Assembly (NCBI GenBank): GCA_938084195.1
Contig: CALKDJ010000154.1
Span: forward strand, 1 to 17,157
DNA: 17,157 nucleotides
Reading direction: 5' to 3'
Source of the DNA: an uncultured Methylophilaceae bacterium
GTDB taxonomy: Bacteria > Pseudomonadota > Gammaproteobacteria > Burkholderiales > Methylophilaceae
A model generated the notes under the pieces. That model searched no databases and was not told the origin of the DNA. It saw nothing but the letters and a program-made list of their open reading frames with translations. Shown here one piece after another: positions 16,519-17,157 of this stretch. Position numbers and translations under genes: made by a program. Each line of letters begins with the position of its first letter. Position 1 is the first letter of the stretch.

Positions 16519-16537
16519 TTTCACATATTGTGTGAAA
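16519..16537 (+). repeat. Inverted repeat in the initial transcribed region of P1
   Basis: Perfect 7-nt arms TTTCACA (16519-16525) and TGTGAAA (16531-16537) flank a 5-nt loop. It begins 8 nt after the P1 -10 box, roughly at transcript position +3, so an RNA from P1 would open with this hairpin. There is no T-run after it, so it is not a terminator. An equivalent hairpin sits at the same distance from P2. Confidence 0.7.
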
Positions 16538-16622
16538 AATTATAACGATTTGGTGTATTTTGAAAGTTGATAAAATCATAGTGTTTATGCCCCATTGGGC
16601 GAATTTAAATAACACTTTTTTG

Positions 16623-16652
16623 TTGACATAATTCAAACAAAGGTGCTATAGT
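16623..16652 (+). promoter_or_regulatory. rrn promoter P2 (sigma-70)
   Basis: TTGACA (16623-16628) and TATAGT (16647-16652) are separated by 18 nt, or 17 if CTATAG is taken as the -10. Upstream is an AT-rich run (about 16602-16622) that could serve as an UP element. The discriminator CTCCCCTC is GC-rich. The predicted start is near 16659, about 50 nt before the initiator tRNA. The -10 and following bases match P1 closely, so these are tandem promoters of one rRNA operon. Confidence 0.82.
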
Positions 16653-16660
16653 CTCCCCTC

Positions 16661-16679
16661 TTTGCGTCATGTACGTAAA
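16661..16679 (+). repeat. Inverted repeat in the initial transcribed region of P2
   Basis: Arms TTTGCGT (16661-16667) and ACGTAAA (16673-16679) pair over 7 bp with one G-U pair and a 5-nt loop. It begins 8 nt after the P2 -10 box, exactly as the P1 hairpin does. The outer U-A pairs are shared with the P1 hairpin, but the inner stem and the loop are different sequence. Confidence 0.6.
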
Positions 16680-16707
16680 AGCAGCGAAAATTTCGTTGAA
16701 ATTCGAT

Positions 16708-16784
16708 CGCGGGGTGGAGCAGTCTGGCAGCTCGTCGGGCTCATAACCCGAAGGTCACAGGTTCAAATCCTGTCCCCGCAACCA
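16708..16784 (+). tRNA. Initiator tRNA-fMet (anticodon CAT)
   Basis: This is a 77-nt cloverleaf with encoded CCA. The acceptor arms CGCGGGG and CCCCGCA leave the C1-A72 mismatch that marks bacterial initiator tRNA. The anticodon stem TCGGG/CCCGA contains the three consecutive G-C pairs required for P-site entry, with anticodon CAT at 16742-16744. The T arm GGTTCAAATCC is standard. The initiator carries formylmethionine to start translation. It lies between promoter P2 and boxA of the rRNA leader, so it should be the first RNA of the rrn transcript and be released by RNase P and 3' processing. Confidence 0.98.
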
Positions 16785-16795
16785 ATGATCGTATT

Positions 16796-16808
16796 TGTTC
16801 TTTAACAA
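16796..16808 (+). promoter_or_regulatory. boxA antitermination element
   Basis: TGTTCTTTAACAA differs from the E. coli rrn boxA TGCTCTTTAACAA at one base. boxA in nascent RNA recruits NusB-NusE, with SuhB and other Nus factors, to protect rRNA transcription from Rho. It begins 11 nt after the tRNA 3' end. suhB is itself encoded at the other end of this window. Confidence 0.92.
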
Positions 16809-16822
16809 TTTAACAACTGATA

Positions 16823-16830
16823 AGTGTGGG
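16823..16830 (+). promoter_or_regulatory. boxC-like element of the rRNA leader
   Basis: AGTGTGGG lies 14 nt after boxA, where E. coli rrn leaders have TGTGTGGG followed by GCACT. Here GTGCTTA follows. The similarity in both sequence and position suggests the conserved Nus-complex region. Confidence 0.65.
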
Positions 16831-16922
16831 TGCTTATAGACGAGGTCAAATTAGGTTTTAAATTAATTTATAACCTAAGACTCAAAATATAAGTGCTTAC
16901 GCAAAATTTGTGACAAGACCAC

Positions 16923-16940
16923 ACTAGCTCTATAGCTAGT
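16923..16940 (+). repeat. Leader hairpin, 7-bp perfect stem
   Basis: ACTAGCT (16923-16929) and AGCTAGT (16934-16940) pair perfectly around a CTAT loop. No T-run follows, so it is a structural element of the rRNA leader rather than a terminator. It overlaps the possible long-range pairing partner CCACACT, so the two structures would be mutually exclusive in part. Confidence 0.6.
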
Positions 16941-16989
16941 CAACCTTGAAATGAATTTGAGTATATAAAAAGCACAAGCGATACAAATA

Positions 16990-17011
16990 CTTTTCTAATT
17001 TATTAGAAAAG
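16990..17011 (+). repeat. 22-nt near-perfect palindrome just upstream of 16S
   Basis: Arms CTTTTCTAAT (16990-16999) and ATTAGAAAAG (17002-17011) are perfectly complementary over 10 nt with a TT spacer. In RNA this gives a local hairpin ending 19 nt before the mature 16S 5' end. It probably belongs to the leader fold used in 16S maturation, and an RNase III or RNase E/G role is inferred from position only. Confidence 0.65.
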
Positions 17012-17030
17012 TAAGTAAAAGTTAGAGATT

Positions 17031-17157
17031 AAACTGAAGAGTTTGATCCTGGCTCAGATTGAACGCTGGCGGAATGCTTTACACATGCAAGTCGAACGGC
17101 AGCATAGAGAGCTTGCTCTCTGATGGCGAGTGGCGAACGGGTGAGTAATATATCGGA
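17031..17157 (+). rRNA. rrs: 16S ribosomal RNA, 5' end (runs off the window)
   Basis: The gene begins AAACTGAAGAGTTTGATCC, matching the E. coli 16S 5' end (AAATTGAAGAGTTTGATC) and including the universal 27F primer region AGAGTTTGATCCTGGCTCAG. Conserved segments GAACGCTGGCGG, ACACATGCAAGTCGAACGG and GGCGAACGGGTGAGTAA follow in order. The V1 hairpin AGAGAGCTTGCTCTCT is intact. The variant GGAATGCTTTACACATGC and the following GGCAGCATAGAG resemble Methylophilaceae, which supports the taxonomic guess. Only 127 nt of roughly 1.5 kb are present. 23S and 5S are outside the window. Confidence 0.98.

Larger units (their letters stand above)
16785..17030 (+). promoter_or_regulatory. 16S rRNA leader with antitermination and processing elements
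   Basis: This is the 246-nt transcribed spacer between the initiator tRNA and 16S rRNA. It holds boxA, a boxC-like element and several hairpins. The interrupted inverted repeat TTAGGTT (16851-16857) and AACCTAA (16872-16878) is extended inward by TAAA/TTTA after one mismatch. A long-range pairing is possible between AGTGTGG (16823-16829) and CCACACT (16919-16925). The region should pair in part with the 16S-23S spacer beyond the window to form the RNase III stem. No ORF or additional tRNA is seen. Confidence 0.85.

Noticed and set aside
16519..16537. Palindrome after P1 as a CRP/FNR-type operator.
   Set aside because: CRP sites read TGTGA then TCACA; here the half-sites are in the reverse order (TCACA then TGTGA). 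FNR half-sites (TTGAT/ATCAA) are absent. The matching-position but different-sequence hairpin at P2 argues for RNA structure instead.
16590..16601. Small GCCC/GGGC hairpin upstream of P2.
   Set aside because: The stem is 4 bp and is not followed by a T-run on the plus strand. It could be chance; I see no basis for a function.
1..17157. CRISPR arrays, insertion sequences, phage genes, toxin-antitoxin pairs or defence systems.
   Set aside because: I looked for spaced direct repeats, transposase or integrase motifs and small paired genes and found none. Gene order and composition are uniform core chromosome.

Overview
The window looks like chromosomal core sequence from a streamlined, AT-rich betaproteobacterium. 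The best guess is the Methylophilaceae (OM43 / 'Ca. Methylopumilus' type). This rests on three things: the gene order rpoE-rseA-rseB-mucD-lepA-lepB-rnc-era-recO-pdxJ-acpS, which is typical of Betaproteobacteria; the divergent suhB / trmJ-cysE block; and the first 127 nt of the 16S rRNA, whose sequence around GGAATGCTTTACACATGC resembles Methylophilaceae. Intergenic gaps are very short and many genes overlap by a few bases. I see no mobile elements, CRISPR arrays, phage genes or foreign-looking islands.

Layout. (1) 1-2306: a truncated cysE and trmJ on the minus strand, divergent from suhB on the plus strand. suhB converges tail to tail on a slyD-type FKBP isomerase gene. (2) 2342-3979: nadB on the minus strand, probably co-transcribed with slyD. 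(3) 3980-7805: the envelope-stress operon, preceded by a good candidate sigma-E promoter and made of rpoE, its anti-sigma factor rseA, the co-regulator rseB and the periplasmic protease mucD. It is closed by a strong intrinsic terminator. (4) 7830-14493: a tightly packed housekeeping operon: lepA, lepB, rnc, era, recO, pdxJ, acpS, tcdA. (5) 14504-16456: htpG behind a near-consensus sigma-32 heat-shock promoter. (6) 16457-17157: the start of a ribosomal RNA operon. It has two tandem sigma-70 promoters, an initiator tRNA gene, a boxA/boxC antitermination leader, processing hairpins and the 5' end of 16S rRNA.

The genes join two stress circuits (sigma-E for the envelope, sigma-32 for the cytosol) to the machinery of translation (lepA, era, rnc, trmJ, tcdA, rRNA, initiator tRNA), protein export (lepB), DNA repair (recO) and cofactor synthesis (nadB, pdxJ, acpS). 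The points most worth a second look are: a signal peptidase I in which the catalytic lysine position reads as glutamine; the twin rRNA promoters, each followed at exactly the same distance by a 7-bp/5-nt hairpin of different sequence; and an initiator tRNA gene placed inside the rRNA operon, ahead of boxA.
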